Below, one piece after another: positions 36,801-47,810 of a stretch of 64,000 nt of DNA (within the stretch, counting starts at the first letter, position 1; every line of letters begins with the position of its first letter). The DNA is from Struthidea cinerea (taxonomy: Eukaryota; Chordata; Aves; Passeriformes; Corcoracidae): the NCBI GenBank assembly GCA_013397865.1, contig VZTI01005024.1, positions 824,791 through 888,790 on the forward strand, read 5' to 3'. The position numbers and the translations under genes are program-made. The notes under the pieces were generated by a model. It had not been told where the DNA came from and did not search any database. It was given only the letters and a program-made list of their open reading frames with translations.

Positions 36801-39800
36801 AGTGCTAAAATATTGTGGGATAAATTCTGATCTCATTCAAATTTGTTTTGAAATAACATTGCTCATTAGTCTTCACAGGAATGTACACTAGTGACCTATA
36901 TTCACCTTGTGTGAAGAAGAACACTACCTAAGTGAAGCTATTAATTTTATTACAAATTAAATTTTTTTTAAAAATTACATTAATTTTTATGATTTCTTTG
37001 TGTTTGGTTTTCTTGCTCTTCTTTTTATTTTAATTTTTTTTGTATTGTCCAGAAAATTGATCTGAGAAGTCACTCTAAAATTTAATAAGACATTTCCAAA
37101 TTTTTTATAATTATTTGTAGTTGTCATTAAATGTTTGTTTTCAATACATGTACAAATACTGTTTAGAAGCCTGAATTCACTAGAGGAAATTCAGAATGGA
37201 GAATTTGATCTGAAAACTCTAATCTCACAGAATATGCTTAGTGCTTACAGATATTAAATGCCTTGGTTAAAAGTTTTAGAACAAATATAAATTCCCAAAG
37301 ATTGGCTCTAAAATATAATAAATGTATTCTCTGCTGGAATCAGGAGGGCTAATCATGTGGATAAGCATAAGAACATATTTTTGAAATTATTTCGATCTCC
37401 CACATAAACAATCTACACTTCTAATAAAAAATGTTACAGAGTTTAGAAGGACTTTCAATATAAAAACTCATTTAGTAAGGTTTCCAAATCTTGATATAAG
37501 TGCCTTCTTTGAGTACCAGACTCTAAAAATCTACCTAAAGATAGATTTGTATTTATAAAAATAAATAAAACATTTTTAATAATCTAAGATGAGGAGCAAG
37601 GAATATAAGTTAGGTATAGTTTACTAACATACTTTTTTTTCTGTAATAGGAGTGCCTATCATTCTTATAGTCTTTTTCTTACCAAACTACAGCTGAAAAC
37701 CCAGGAAATTCATACAAAGTGTCATTTTAGAAGTATTAGGGTTTATGTGAAAGAAGTCTATCTATAGTCGTAGAATAGGTGGCCACTGGAGTATGTCTGT
37801 GGCAATGTGACATATGTGTATGGAAATGTGTTGTTAGATACCTAAGGTAAAAGTCATTTTAATTACAGATTACTCATAAAATTGTCTAGGAGAGTGTAAG
37901 GAATGCCCCCAAGACATTACCTACCCAGACCAGAACTCTTTCTTGAGAAAGAATTATTTCCTTTGCAGCCAATGGCTATGAATGACTGTAGAAAACTGAA
38001 GAAATTTGGATATATAAGGAGTACCAACAAAAAATTATATCTATAGGTATGTACACATACACACTTCTTGCTTTTCCCAACACTCCTCAATTGAAAATGC
38101 AGGGGCAGGCCTTTGCTCTTGAATAGTACATGAAAACTGCACTGCTAAACCCCCACGTGACTCTTTGAAAGCATACCCCATGGCGATAGGCTTTCATAGC
38201 TCAGCTTCCAAGGAGGCTAAGCCTCATTCAGAAACCCAAATTATCAATTTCTCTTGTTTGGAAAGCTTGAACAATTCAGGGAGATAAACATACTTCTGAC
38301 CCATTGCCTAGTGATGCCTATTCTAAAAACTTGTCCTCAGTGGAAGTCACTGTGAAACAAAATGCTATGACACTTCAGGGTTGTGTAGTTATGGACTGAA
38401 GTTATAATGGTCCTGAAATACACTTCAGGCTCTGTGCTCTAAGCTTTCAGAGCACCAGCTCACCTCATTGAAATCAAGTTAATCCCCAAAAAAGCAAGAG
38501 CAGTCAATGGCACTAAAGCCTCAAATATGAATGATCAAGAACATGTGAGGTTGCTGAAAGAATATTGTCTCAGTGGGAGGACTTAGGGAAGCGATGATCT
38601 ATAATCCCTTGACTGATTGTCCTTTTTAAGGAAAATTGCTCCAAATGCCTCTTGGGATATATTCTTAGAGTTGAACCTTTATTTTGTCTTCTTATTTTCA
38701 GAATGAACAAGTAGGAATTATCTTTTTTTTCTGCTTGCAATAATGAAAAGAATCAAATGGTCTGGTGGATTATATACCCCCTTGAACTCGATTCCCAGGA
38801 AGGATATAAATGTTTTGGATTTGTTATCTTGACCACCTTAAAGTATACTGCTTTTATCAATGTATTTTAAACATCAGGGTCAAATATATAGACAGTCCAT
38901 GTATAGGTCTTACATATGATATGTCAGGTAATCTGTATGATTTGTCAGATACTCAGTATTGGAGTCTTTTTTCCATTATCTTTTTGACTCTGAGTATCTG
39001 TGTGGGAATCATGTTGTGAAATTTTTCTCTTAATTCTCCTTGGTAACCAGCACAGAGAAGTTGTAATAGACTAGAGGATGAACTTTTCCCTTGTAGATTA
39101 GGAAAGGAGCCTGTTCCACTGCATTCTCTGACATTAAAGAAAACATGACCCATCACATTTCTGCTGATTTTGAGAAATTAAAATATTTTGCCCAGACACC
39201 TCAGAATTTGATTTTATTCTGGGTTGTTCTGATTTATTTAAGAAGTCTAGTGTTCTGATGCTAAACTGACAGACAAGAGGAGTACTGGATATCTAGGACG
39301 AAAAATTGTTTGTGGTCTAGATTATTCTACCCCACATGCTTTTGGAAATAGGTTTTGATCAAATTGTTTGAGGAGGTTAATAAGGAATGGCTTTTGGTGC
39401 TGCTCTTCTACAAACAAATATGTTTGGCAACTCTGAAGCCATCCGTCAGCCAGATAGGAGGAAGCTCCACGGGGGAGGTGTCGCTTTGACAGATGCCTGC
39501 AGCTCTTGCTTGAGTTGAATGGATTGTACATCTGGCTGCCTACAACTATATCACACTACATGGCACAACCTCTTTGTCTCCCTGCCTCCCACACCCTACC
39601 TCTCCACCCCCCGTTTATTCTGGGTCTGAATCTGCAGCTGTGACACCGACTTCATCGTGCAAATATGGGTAGAGTCTCCCTACACTGCCTGCTAAGAATT
39701 GTTTTGCAGAAAAGTGGCTGCTGTCCAGACGTCTGTTCTTGTCTCATCTTGTACTTCTGTTTAGACCTTTTGATCTCATTCCCGCCTCTGTTGTTTTGTT

Positions 39801-40147
39801 TGTTTTACTTCTTGTCCCAAGAATCCTGTTGCTTTTTTTGGTCTCTAAAGCCTTTCCTTCAGCTGCAGAGCCAGTCCTTCTGTTTTCCCTGTCCAAGGCC
39901 TCCGCTAAGCCGCAAATAGGTTATCCAGCTGGTAACTACAGTTATCCATCACACCAAAGGACGGCTGTGGCAATATAGACTATGACTGGGAGATCTCTTT
40001 GACTCCCAGATTTAAGAAGATATTTTGTGTCAGTATTGGCCAGCATTATTAGTGTCTTTGATGTGTTATGTATCATCTGGACCCTTGCAAGGTTTTTTAA
40101 AATTTTATTAAATTTTGTTTTCCTGGCTATAGCATGGTTTGTAATCA

Positions 40148-40149
<2 letters not shown>
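30819..40149. other. Unique AT-rich stretch, no gene recognised
   Basis: No gene or transposon is recognised. Frames on opposite strands overlap at 33.6-33.95 kb and 34.1-34.6 kb, which is typical of noncoding DNA. A pyrimidine-rich block at about 39.55-39.92 kb opens two overlapping forward frames with hydrophobic translations; base composition explains these, since T-rich codons encode Leu and Phe. Short poly-T runs occur at about 31814 and 32719. Confidence 0.65.

Positions 40150-40184
<35 letters not shown>
40150..40184. repeat. Poly-T tract of 35 bases
   Basis: An uninterrupted run of 35 T, the longest homopolymer in the window. It may be a minus-strand poly-A tail of a retroposed sequence lying downstream, or simple expansion. 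The downstream sequence shows no recognisable reverse-strand gene copy. Confidence 0.95.
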
Positions 40185-40189
<5 letters not shown>

Positions 40190-42779
40190 GAATAACTATG
40201 GAGGATCAGCTTTGGATTTTTTAATGCAAAATAAAACGAGTTTTACTCTGAGGATTCTGATGAAGTAACTTGCATGCTAAACAGTCTGGGTTTGTTCATA
40301 AAGCTATGCACTAAAACTTAAAAAAAGGTTTAACTATTTGTAGGTGACAAGAAGGTTGCTCAAGATTTTTTAATTTCAATTTTGATTTTTATCTCAAAAT
40401 GTGTATTGTAGGTTGAGTGACTGCACTGAAACACTATTGGAAATTCTGAGTAATCGATGAAAAAATCAGTTGGAACACAAATGGAAAAGGGGTGAGGCAT
40501 TATGTACTTCATTTACCAAAACAATACACTGAGTTTGAAGGAATGTGCTGTATTGACAGAATACTACAATATTTTCTTCAGAATATAATACATCAGCGCA
40601 ATAAAAGATAACACCGTGGTGAGAGCAATTGACCAGTGACAGAAAGAGGAGTGCACACAGTTAAAGAAGTCTTTGCTGTTCTCCTGCTGGACTGTCTCCT
40701 AACTGTCCATGTGCACAGCCCTAGTATGCAATGTTTAGAGAAACTTGTGATTTATCAAACTTACAGGTGTTTTTTCCTTGCTTACAATGAAGAACAAGAG
40801 GATCTAACAGGACTGTCCTCAGTACACTCTTGGGAAAATGAGGAGACAGAGAAGCATATTGCTCTCTGGATTAAAGACTGGTCTCTTTTATGAACCTTTA
40901 CAAAGAAGAGTCAAGGTTGCTTCTTAGCAATGACATTGTTTTTCAAAATTTGAGTTAAACAGTGCTGTCTTGGAAAATACTGCACCTCAATGTCCACCTG
41001 TGTCTTTGTGCAGATACACCATTCAGTAATGTTTTTTCCTTGACTCTGTGCTATACATTTACACAAGCAGAACTACCACAAGATCTTGCAGCTTAAAGAG
41101 GCATATTCACACACTGACCTTCAGTCTAAGGTGTCTGAAGCTTTCCAAATCTTAAACTTTGGCCACACATTTCACTGAAATGTTGCATCACAATAGCAGC
41201 AGCAAATATAAACCAGCAGTCTATTTTCCAGCCAGTTCTACAAAAGCAGAGATTTCTGAAATATCTTTAGTGCTTAGGATCAAATAATCAGTTATATTGT
41301 TTCCCCAAAATTTTTCATGAGCAGTGTTATGCTCTTTTAGTAAGGACTCTCCCTTCGTTATTGGTGTAAGAAAATCCAGTATTAAGTGCAGACAGCTCCT
41401 AAGCTATATGAGAGACTCTTAACAAGTTAGTCTAGTCCACAAAAGATGTATGACTAAGCTTTGTGATGAATATATGTAGAAGCTGAACTACTGCAAAGAC
41501 TCTTGAATTAGATCCCATGACAGTTTTTTAGTGTCTTGCATGCAGTTTAGGATGCTTTTGTGAAGTTCCTAACATGTCACTGGTGCCTCTCAAAGACAAA
41601 TTCAGGATTGGTCTTTTTTCCTCTCTGCTTTTGATGGTCAGTAACCAACAGCATGTGAAAACACAGAAGAAAAAGGAACACAAAAGCAAAAACCAAAGGT
41701 AAAATTGTCAAGATCAGAGTGCTACTGGATGAAGACAGTAACATAACATCTGTTTCTATGACTGAGAATTTATTTTTAATAATTGGTGTTACCTCTATGG
41801 CAGTTCTGATTTCTTTAAGGTTTTTGCAAGTTTTCATACGTTTAATTTAACAATTTTATGAAAGCTTGGGAGTGGATAATTTTGGACAAAGAGAGAATCT
41901 ATTTAAGAAGGGAGGCAAAAAATGTAATAATACTGCTAGAATGGGACAGAGTAGAACGGCCGGCTTAGAGATGTCAGAAGAGCTTGTGACCTTTAAAAAA
42001 AGGGCCAAAAGTTTTTTTGAAAAGCACAAGTCCGCTTCTAATATTGCTATCAGGGAGGAAGTCTCACAGCAGTTTAGCAGTTATCACTGTCTCTGAATTG
42101 CTGGTAGTTTAGAGCAACTAACTTTGTTGCACAAGGTCTGATCTCTTATGTATGTATCATCACAAAGTACTTCACTGTTGGATGTAATATTGGAGCTGGC
42201 TTGTGTGCAGTGTGTTTGAAGCATGCTATTCTAGCGTTGCTGGCTTACTGAGAAAAAGCAAATTCTCAAATTAAACTACTGCAGGAGCCAGTTATCCTGC
42301 AATTGTTACACAGAGAGAGTGGGTTGAAAAATGAACAACAGAAAGTAATGTCTTTTTGAATAACAGGCATATAAAGCAAAACCAAAGATAGAGGATTTAT
42401 ACTCGTTTGCTAAGTACACCTAATCCTGACATTCATGACTGCAGAGAGATGGAAAGCATGTAGAAATGTATCTGGAGTATAATACAGAAACAATCAGGGT
42501 TTTAAGCCTCAGGACAGCTTGCCCGTGTTTAATTTTTGTGTGTTGTTTTATTCGCCATCATTATTACCAAAATAAGAGACATTCTAGGTCAGCCATGACT
42601 CCACAGACAACCTAGTTGGGATGTGCCTCCCTGAGAGGAGCTCAGCACAAGGTCTGTCTTCCAGAGCGGCTTGTGCTTCTGGTACAAACGGGACAGACTT
42701 CAGGAGCCCCATCTGCTGCAGTGAGTCATCACTTTGCGTCTCCCAGCAGGATCAACACCTGTTAGCAGGGCAAGAAGAA

Positions 42780-43030
42780 AAAGCTGCCAGCCTGTTACAT
42801 GACAATAATCTCTGTGCACATTGTACGGCCAAATCATAAACATGAGATTGCAATAAAATGCAACTTCTCCATAAATCTGTCATCTGACGGATATGGCTGG
42901 AAATGCCTGTATCTCACACTTCTGTGCAAAACTCCTAACTCAGCCTTATCAGCAAACTCAGAAAGCCAACACTCACAAAACCGGCAAGTATCAGCAGAGT
43001 CAGCTATTGGAAGTGCATGCAGGTAGGAAT
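42780..43030. promoter_or_regulatory. Candidate conserved noncoding element
   Basis: This is inference from texture. The stretch from about 42790 ('gttacatgacaataatct') to 43025 has balanced composition, no simple repeats and no transposon signature. Frames are open on both strands here (plus 42799-43026, minus 42834-43043), which shows few stop codons rather than a gene. It includes 'aaatcataaacatgag' and 'tcatctgacggatatggctg', of the kind seen in vertebrate developmental enhancers. No domain is recognised in any translation. Confidence 0.25.
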
Positions 43031-44396
43031 TCTTTTGTGGCACTTTTGTTTATTTTAAATATCACACCCTGTCCCAGATTGAACATTAGCCATTTTTGTA
43101 GTTTTCTTTATTCACTACCAGTTGTTCCTTAGGCTTTTTTTTTATCCTTTGTTCAGCTTCACAGTTTCAATTCCTTAGATATGCTTGTTAAATTCACTTT
43201 TTGGTTTAATGCTCTTTGGGGAAAGATTTTAATTAAACTCTAATAGGTAAGTTGCATGATATTTCCTGAAGCAAGAGTCTAGGGAAAGTCAATGGTTCTT
43301 GGTTGCACCCTAAGCAGAGAGATAACATTCATCAATATTTGTCAAAAATGCTTAGTGTTTGCTGAATTTCTTTTATGAAACCAGAAGAAACATTAGATAA
43401 AGCATGATTTTCTAGCAGAGTGTGAAATTTTTATCATTTTTCTCACTTTTTGATTTTGAGGCACAGCATTTGTGTCATATTGATGATGGCTTCTGAGTGT
43501 AATAAGACCCTGAATTTTTTCTCTTGCTATACAAGGCTACTATATGACTGTGAATACACATACCTATTGAAGGATGCAGTGGCCAGGATCATGAGCTACT
43601 GGGGTGGGGTGGAGCACTGTGGGTAGAGGAGAGCCCAAAAGGAAAAACCTGCATTCACTTATCTGTGCTAAGTGGCTTTTGGGGAAAGTGGAATACTGAA
43701 CAAAAACTTATTCGTTAGTTTAATTCTGGGGTTTGAGATAAGCAATACACATAGTAAAGACAGGAGACTGCTGAAATTCTTGGCTTAAGTGGAGGCAGTT
43801 CTGGTGGAGTCGTCTTTGTTTTACAGAAAGACTAAATATGGTTTGTAATATCCTGTACATGAATAACTTGGCACTTAAAAGCAGATATTGTGAAGTTGTA
43901 TAAATGAATCACATAAAAAATAGCAATTAGAATTCTCACCTGGCTTCAATATTTGGTTTTATATGAGCTTTTAAATGCATAGGTGTAGCATAAAATGAAT
44001 ATAAACTCAGCATGAAAATTGATGAATAGTATAGCTATGAGACCTGATCCAGTATTGATGATTGCTGATGAGCAGTCATTGGCATGACTTGATCCAGAGA
44101 AGAATCTTACATTCCAGAAGCCACTTGAACCATATTTACTCAGACACATGCAATAAAAGCCTATTCAACTCTAGTGCTCTTTGGGTTCTCTGGCCTGCTA
44201 TCTGATTGGGTGGAAAGGTGTAATCTCTGAGACAATTAAGTTTGAAAGAGTCTGTGAAAACAGTGACTAGTGGAGGAAGGAGAATTCTAGGTGACCTGAC
44301 TGAAGAAAAGGCTTCCAGGTGAGTTCACAGCTTCTCAGAAATCCCCTGGTGATAAAAACTTTCTCAGTGTTTGAAGCACCCCTTTGAAAAGAGGGC

Positions 44397-44871
44397 ATGG
44401 AAGATTACAGCTGCCTGCCTTGTCTGGGTGACAAGCTGAAACAATCCTTTTTCTCAGAACCCTCTGGTCACAGCGAGTGTGGCTCCTCAAAGACAGAGCA
44501 GACACCTTCTAAATTGGAGGGAAGCGATGCAGCTGGGAAGCAATTGCTGTCACGAAACTTGGGAGCTTCTGAACTATATAGGGCAGGTGGGAAAAAGTCT
44601 GCTAGACCTCTTAAGGTCTTGGCCCCCAGCCACAGTGTGTCTGCACCTGACGCAGAGTGCTTGGCTCCGAGGACTGAGACACAGACGCACAGGAGATGAG
44701 GCAGCACTAATTCCTCTAATCAGAGAGGCATTTGTTTTATCACACTTTGCTGCAAGAGAGAGAGTCCTGCAGGGTCAGACTGCTGCCATTTGCCATAGAA
44801 GAGCATTCAGAGCTCTTAACTCCAATTGTGCTCCTGTGGAGTCTCCATTCAGGCTTGTCCTGGAGAGTTAG
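44397..44871 (+). other. G+C-richer block with two overlapping open frames
   Basis: The plus strand is open at 44397-44699 (100 codons) and, in another frame, 44479-44871 (130 codons); a minus-strand frame 44468-44707 is also open. I recognise no domain in any of them. The composition is richer in G and C than the surroundings, which by itself lowers the number of stop codons. A consensus-like 5' splice site, cag|gtgagt, lies just upstream at 44316-44324, and an inverted repeat agacct-ctta-aggtct at about 44604-44619. It could be a noncoding RNA exon or a regulatory element; coding potential is not supported. Confidence 0.3.
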
Positions 44872-45000
44872 AGAGCAATTTAACCTGCTATGCGGCATGC
44901 AAAAACTTGCCTTGTGTGACCTGCTGGCCATTAATGGCTCTGGCTTGTATTAACTAACCACAGTAATTCCAAAATTAACAGAGAAATGTAAATTAAAGAA
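44866..45000. promoter_or_regulatory. Candidate homeodomain-rich regulatory element
   Basis: The stretch contains the perfect 12-bp palindrome gccattaatggc at 44927-44938 (a paired TAAT-type site), 'gcggcatgcaaaaacttgc' near 44892 and further ATTAA-type motifs near 44950-44998. There is no simple sequence. This suggests an enhancer-like element by motif content only; conservation is untested. Confidence 0.25.
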
Positions 45001-47694
45001 AAAGAAACACAAAGGAATAAAAATACATAGGCGTTGAGGGCCTTGGGTTCCCCAGTGTGGGCTGGAGAATGAGACAGTGACTGGTCCTAGCTCAGGCACT
45101 GTTTATCATGTAAATCAATGGAATCAAGTGGAAATAGCTCTTAAAAACTTCTGTCTAAGAGAAATGGAACTTGATGGCTTAAACTTGTATGAACATATTT
45201 CAAGGCTGTCTGGAGCTTAAAATACTGATCATGCTGTGAATTGGAGTCTTTTTTTCTTTTTGGTATTGTTAACTGCTTAGAGTCACTGGCTAACAACTCA
45301 AAGTCTGATTATTACCTGACAAAGTATTGTTTGTTTTCAGTTCCCCAAAGCTTTCTAATGACACATTTATAAAGCTTTATAGCTGTCATTAATGTGTCTT
45401 CTCTCTTGGGTTCTTCGTGGTGACACCCTGCATTGTAAAATAAAAAAAAAAAGCCTCCTTATATATTGGACAAGCTCTAATCATAGTCAGTTAGTTATGG
45501 GAAGTGGACGTTCTGTAGCACAATGGAGTTGATGTTTCCCATTCCCTTCCCTATCACACTTAAAGCTTGGTACTGAGTTCAGTCCCTCTACAGATTCCCC
45601 AGCTCAATTTGACTTATCGTTTTTTTTCTCTCTCTTTTTTTTTTTTTTGTCTTTCTGAATTAAGCCCTTATTTTTTTTATTTTTTTTTTTTTTTTTACTT
45701 ATGACATGGCAGAAACTGGAATTTGCTGTGAGCTTTAGTTTTTTAATGACACAGCATGTGGTAATCATGTTCAGATCGATTTAGACATCTACAATTAAAT
45801 TTGCTTCTTTAAGTAGCTCGGTGTACTTTCTCCTGCTGTTCAAATGATACAGAAAACATAAGACAGCTATTACTCTAGTCATCCATTTTACTTCTATTGG
45901 TAAGATAAGGCATTTGATAGCTATGTACAGAAGTTTCAAGCTTTTTGGTTAACTCTCTTCCACTAAATCGACCAATATAGTGGGCACACTAATAAGTAAG
46001 TATAACCGGACCTTTTTTTAATCAAAAAAAAGATAGTAGATGAGATTCTGAACCATGTAAATGCCACAGTCCTGATGCAAAGTAAGTTTTGGATAATATA
46101 GATGCATACTGTCACACTCAAATTCTGTGTATATGCATAAGAAATTACCTGGGTGTCAGTCCTATCAGCAGCTCTTAGTCTTTATATGAAATTAAGCTGA
46201 GCACTGGAGGAAAACATGAACTCTCACACTTAGTCAGCTTGAAACATGTTCTTGTTTCAGCAGGAAAAGTTCATTCCAGACATGTGAGGTGCATCTCACG
46301 TGCTTATTATTCACTGAACTTTTAAGCATGTATTTTTGCTGGAATATTTCACTAGGGAATAATTCAGATATTCAAAATAATAAAATGACTTGAGTTGTAT
46401 ACATCAGTTTGAGAAACTCATTTATATAGTTCCCATCAGATTATATTATTTACTGGATTAAAAAAAAGTAGATAGAAATCCTGGCTAAATTTCTTATTTA
46501 ATATTTCATCTAGGCAATTTAATTTTAAGAACACAGGTGAATTCCCTGAGTAAAAAACAAACAAACCGGAAAACGAGTTGTTCATCTAAAGAAGAGCTCT
46601 CTGATACATCAGTTTGGATGGGACACAAGAACAAGCTGGTTTCTTTTATGTAGAAGTTCAACCTGGATGATCATAAATGGTCAGTGGCCTTAAAAATCCA
46701 CAGGAAAACGTTTTTCTTACTGATTTCATAATACTGATGGACATTGGTGGGGTGGGCCTAGAAAAACAGAGGTTAAAGCTATCTAGAAGAAAACAATTTA
46801 ATAATGAGAACTGTAAAAATAATGATTGCTTCCTCAGATTTTTTTCTGCTGGTGGTGCTTGTTTGTTGTTGGTGAAATTCAAGGAATGTTCCTACTCCTT
46901 TCCATTTGTAATTTACTTTGTGACCATATATTTATAATATTTCAAGCACTTACATTCTATTCACACTGTACTGCTATTTTAATGTAAATGATTACCAAAT
47001 AATGACTTTCTACTTAAGAAATAATCTCCATTGTTGCATGGTCTGCATCTGATAATTGAATATGACTGAAGCTGTGCATCCAGAGCAGAAGGTGAGATGT
47101 GTAGCAGGGATCAAAATCAATTATTGGGCTACTTTTCTCACAACAAAACTGAACTATTGCCGCTGGCACATTTTTAATTAAAAATAAAAAAAAAATATTA
47201 ATAATGCCATTAAAATTAAAACAAAAATTATACCATTAATTCATTTTTTCATTTGAAAATCAGAGTAAAAGTGAGCCAAAGTAATTGTTTTTAAACAATC
47301 ACTGTATCCTCATATTGTGTCTACCAACTTATTAAGCATCTCTGAATGCAGGTGGACTTGTGAGATGGAGAGAAGAGTGAAGTTGTGAACTATGGAAAAA
47401 ATTCTTTTTGTCTTCTGAAAGAAATTTATGACTTGGGAAATTATTGACTTCACAAATTTCTTCCACTGAGGAAACTGCTGTGATTTGTACACTTCTATTT
47501 CTATTGTTTTCCACCTTCTAACACACAGAGGCATGTATGTGTACAGAGACACACACATATTCACACAAAATACAGAGAAATTCTTTTTCAGATTTAACTC
47601 ATTTTGCTTGAAATGGAAAGTATTTTTATAGGGTTTTTTTGTCTTTCTGGTATCACTTTCTGTTACAAGACACATGCTGCATAATCAGCCAACT

Positions 47695-47810
47695 ACTCTG
47701 TAATTACATTGCAAAGACTATGTAAATACCTAATTATTTTCATGCAGATTACTTGATAATTATACTACCAGTTACAAAGTAATTCAAAGAATAATTACCA
47801 TGTAACTTCC
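47695..47810. repeat. Degenerate array of TAATTA/GTAATTAC-like motifs
   Basis: Over about 115 bp the motif TAATTA or GTAA(T/A)TAC recurs at roughly 15-25 base intervals: 'ctgtaattac' at 47698, 'tgtaaatacc' at 47721, 'ctaattat' at 47730, 'gataattata' at 47756, 'aagtaattca' at 47777, 'ataattaccatgtaactt' at 47791. It may be an ancient repeat or a homeodomain-site cluster; base composition alone could give some of it. Confidence 0.4.

Noticed and set aside
36780..36805. Kozak-like ATG directly overlapping a splice-donor-like gtaagt
   Set aside because: It could be a one-codon start exon, but no promoter, CpG island or downstream exon supports it; chance matches are expected in 64 kb.
39665..39978. 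Two overlapping plus-strand frames with hydrophobic translations resembling membrane proteins
   Set aside because: The DNA is a T- and C-rich tract, which yields Leu, Phe and Ser codons in any frame. No conserved motif is visible.
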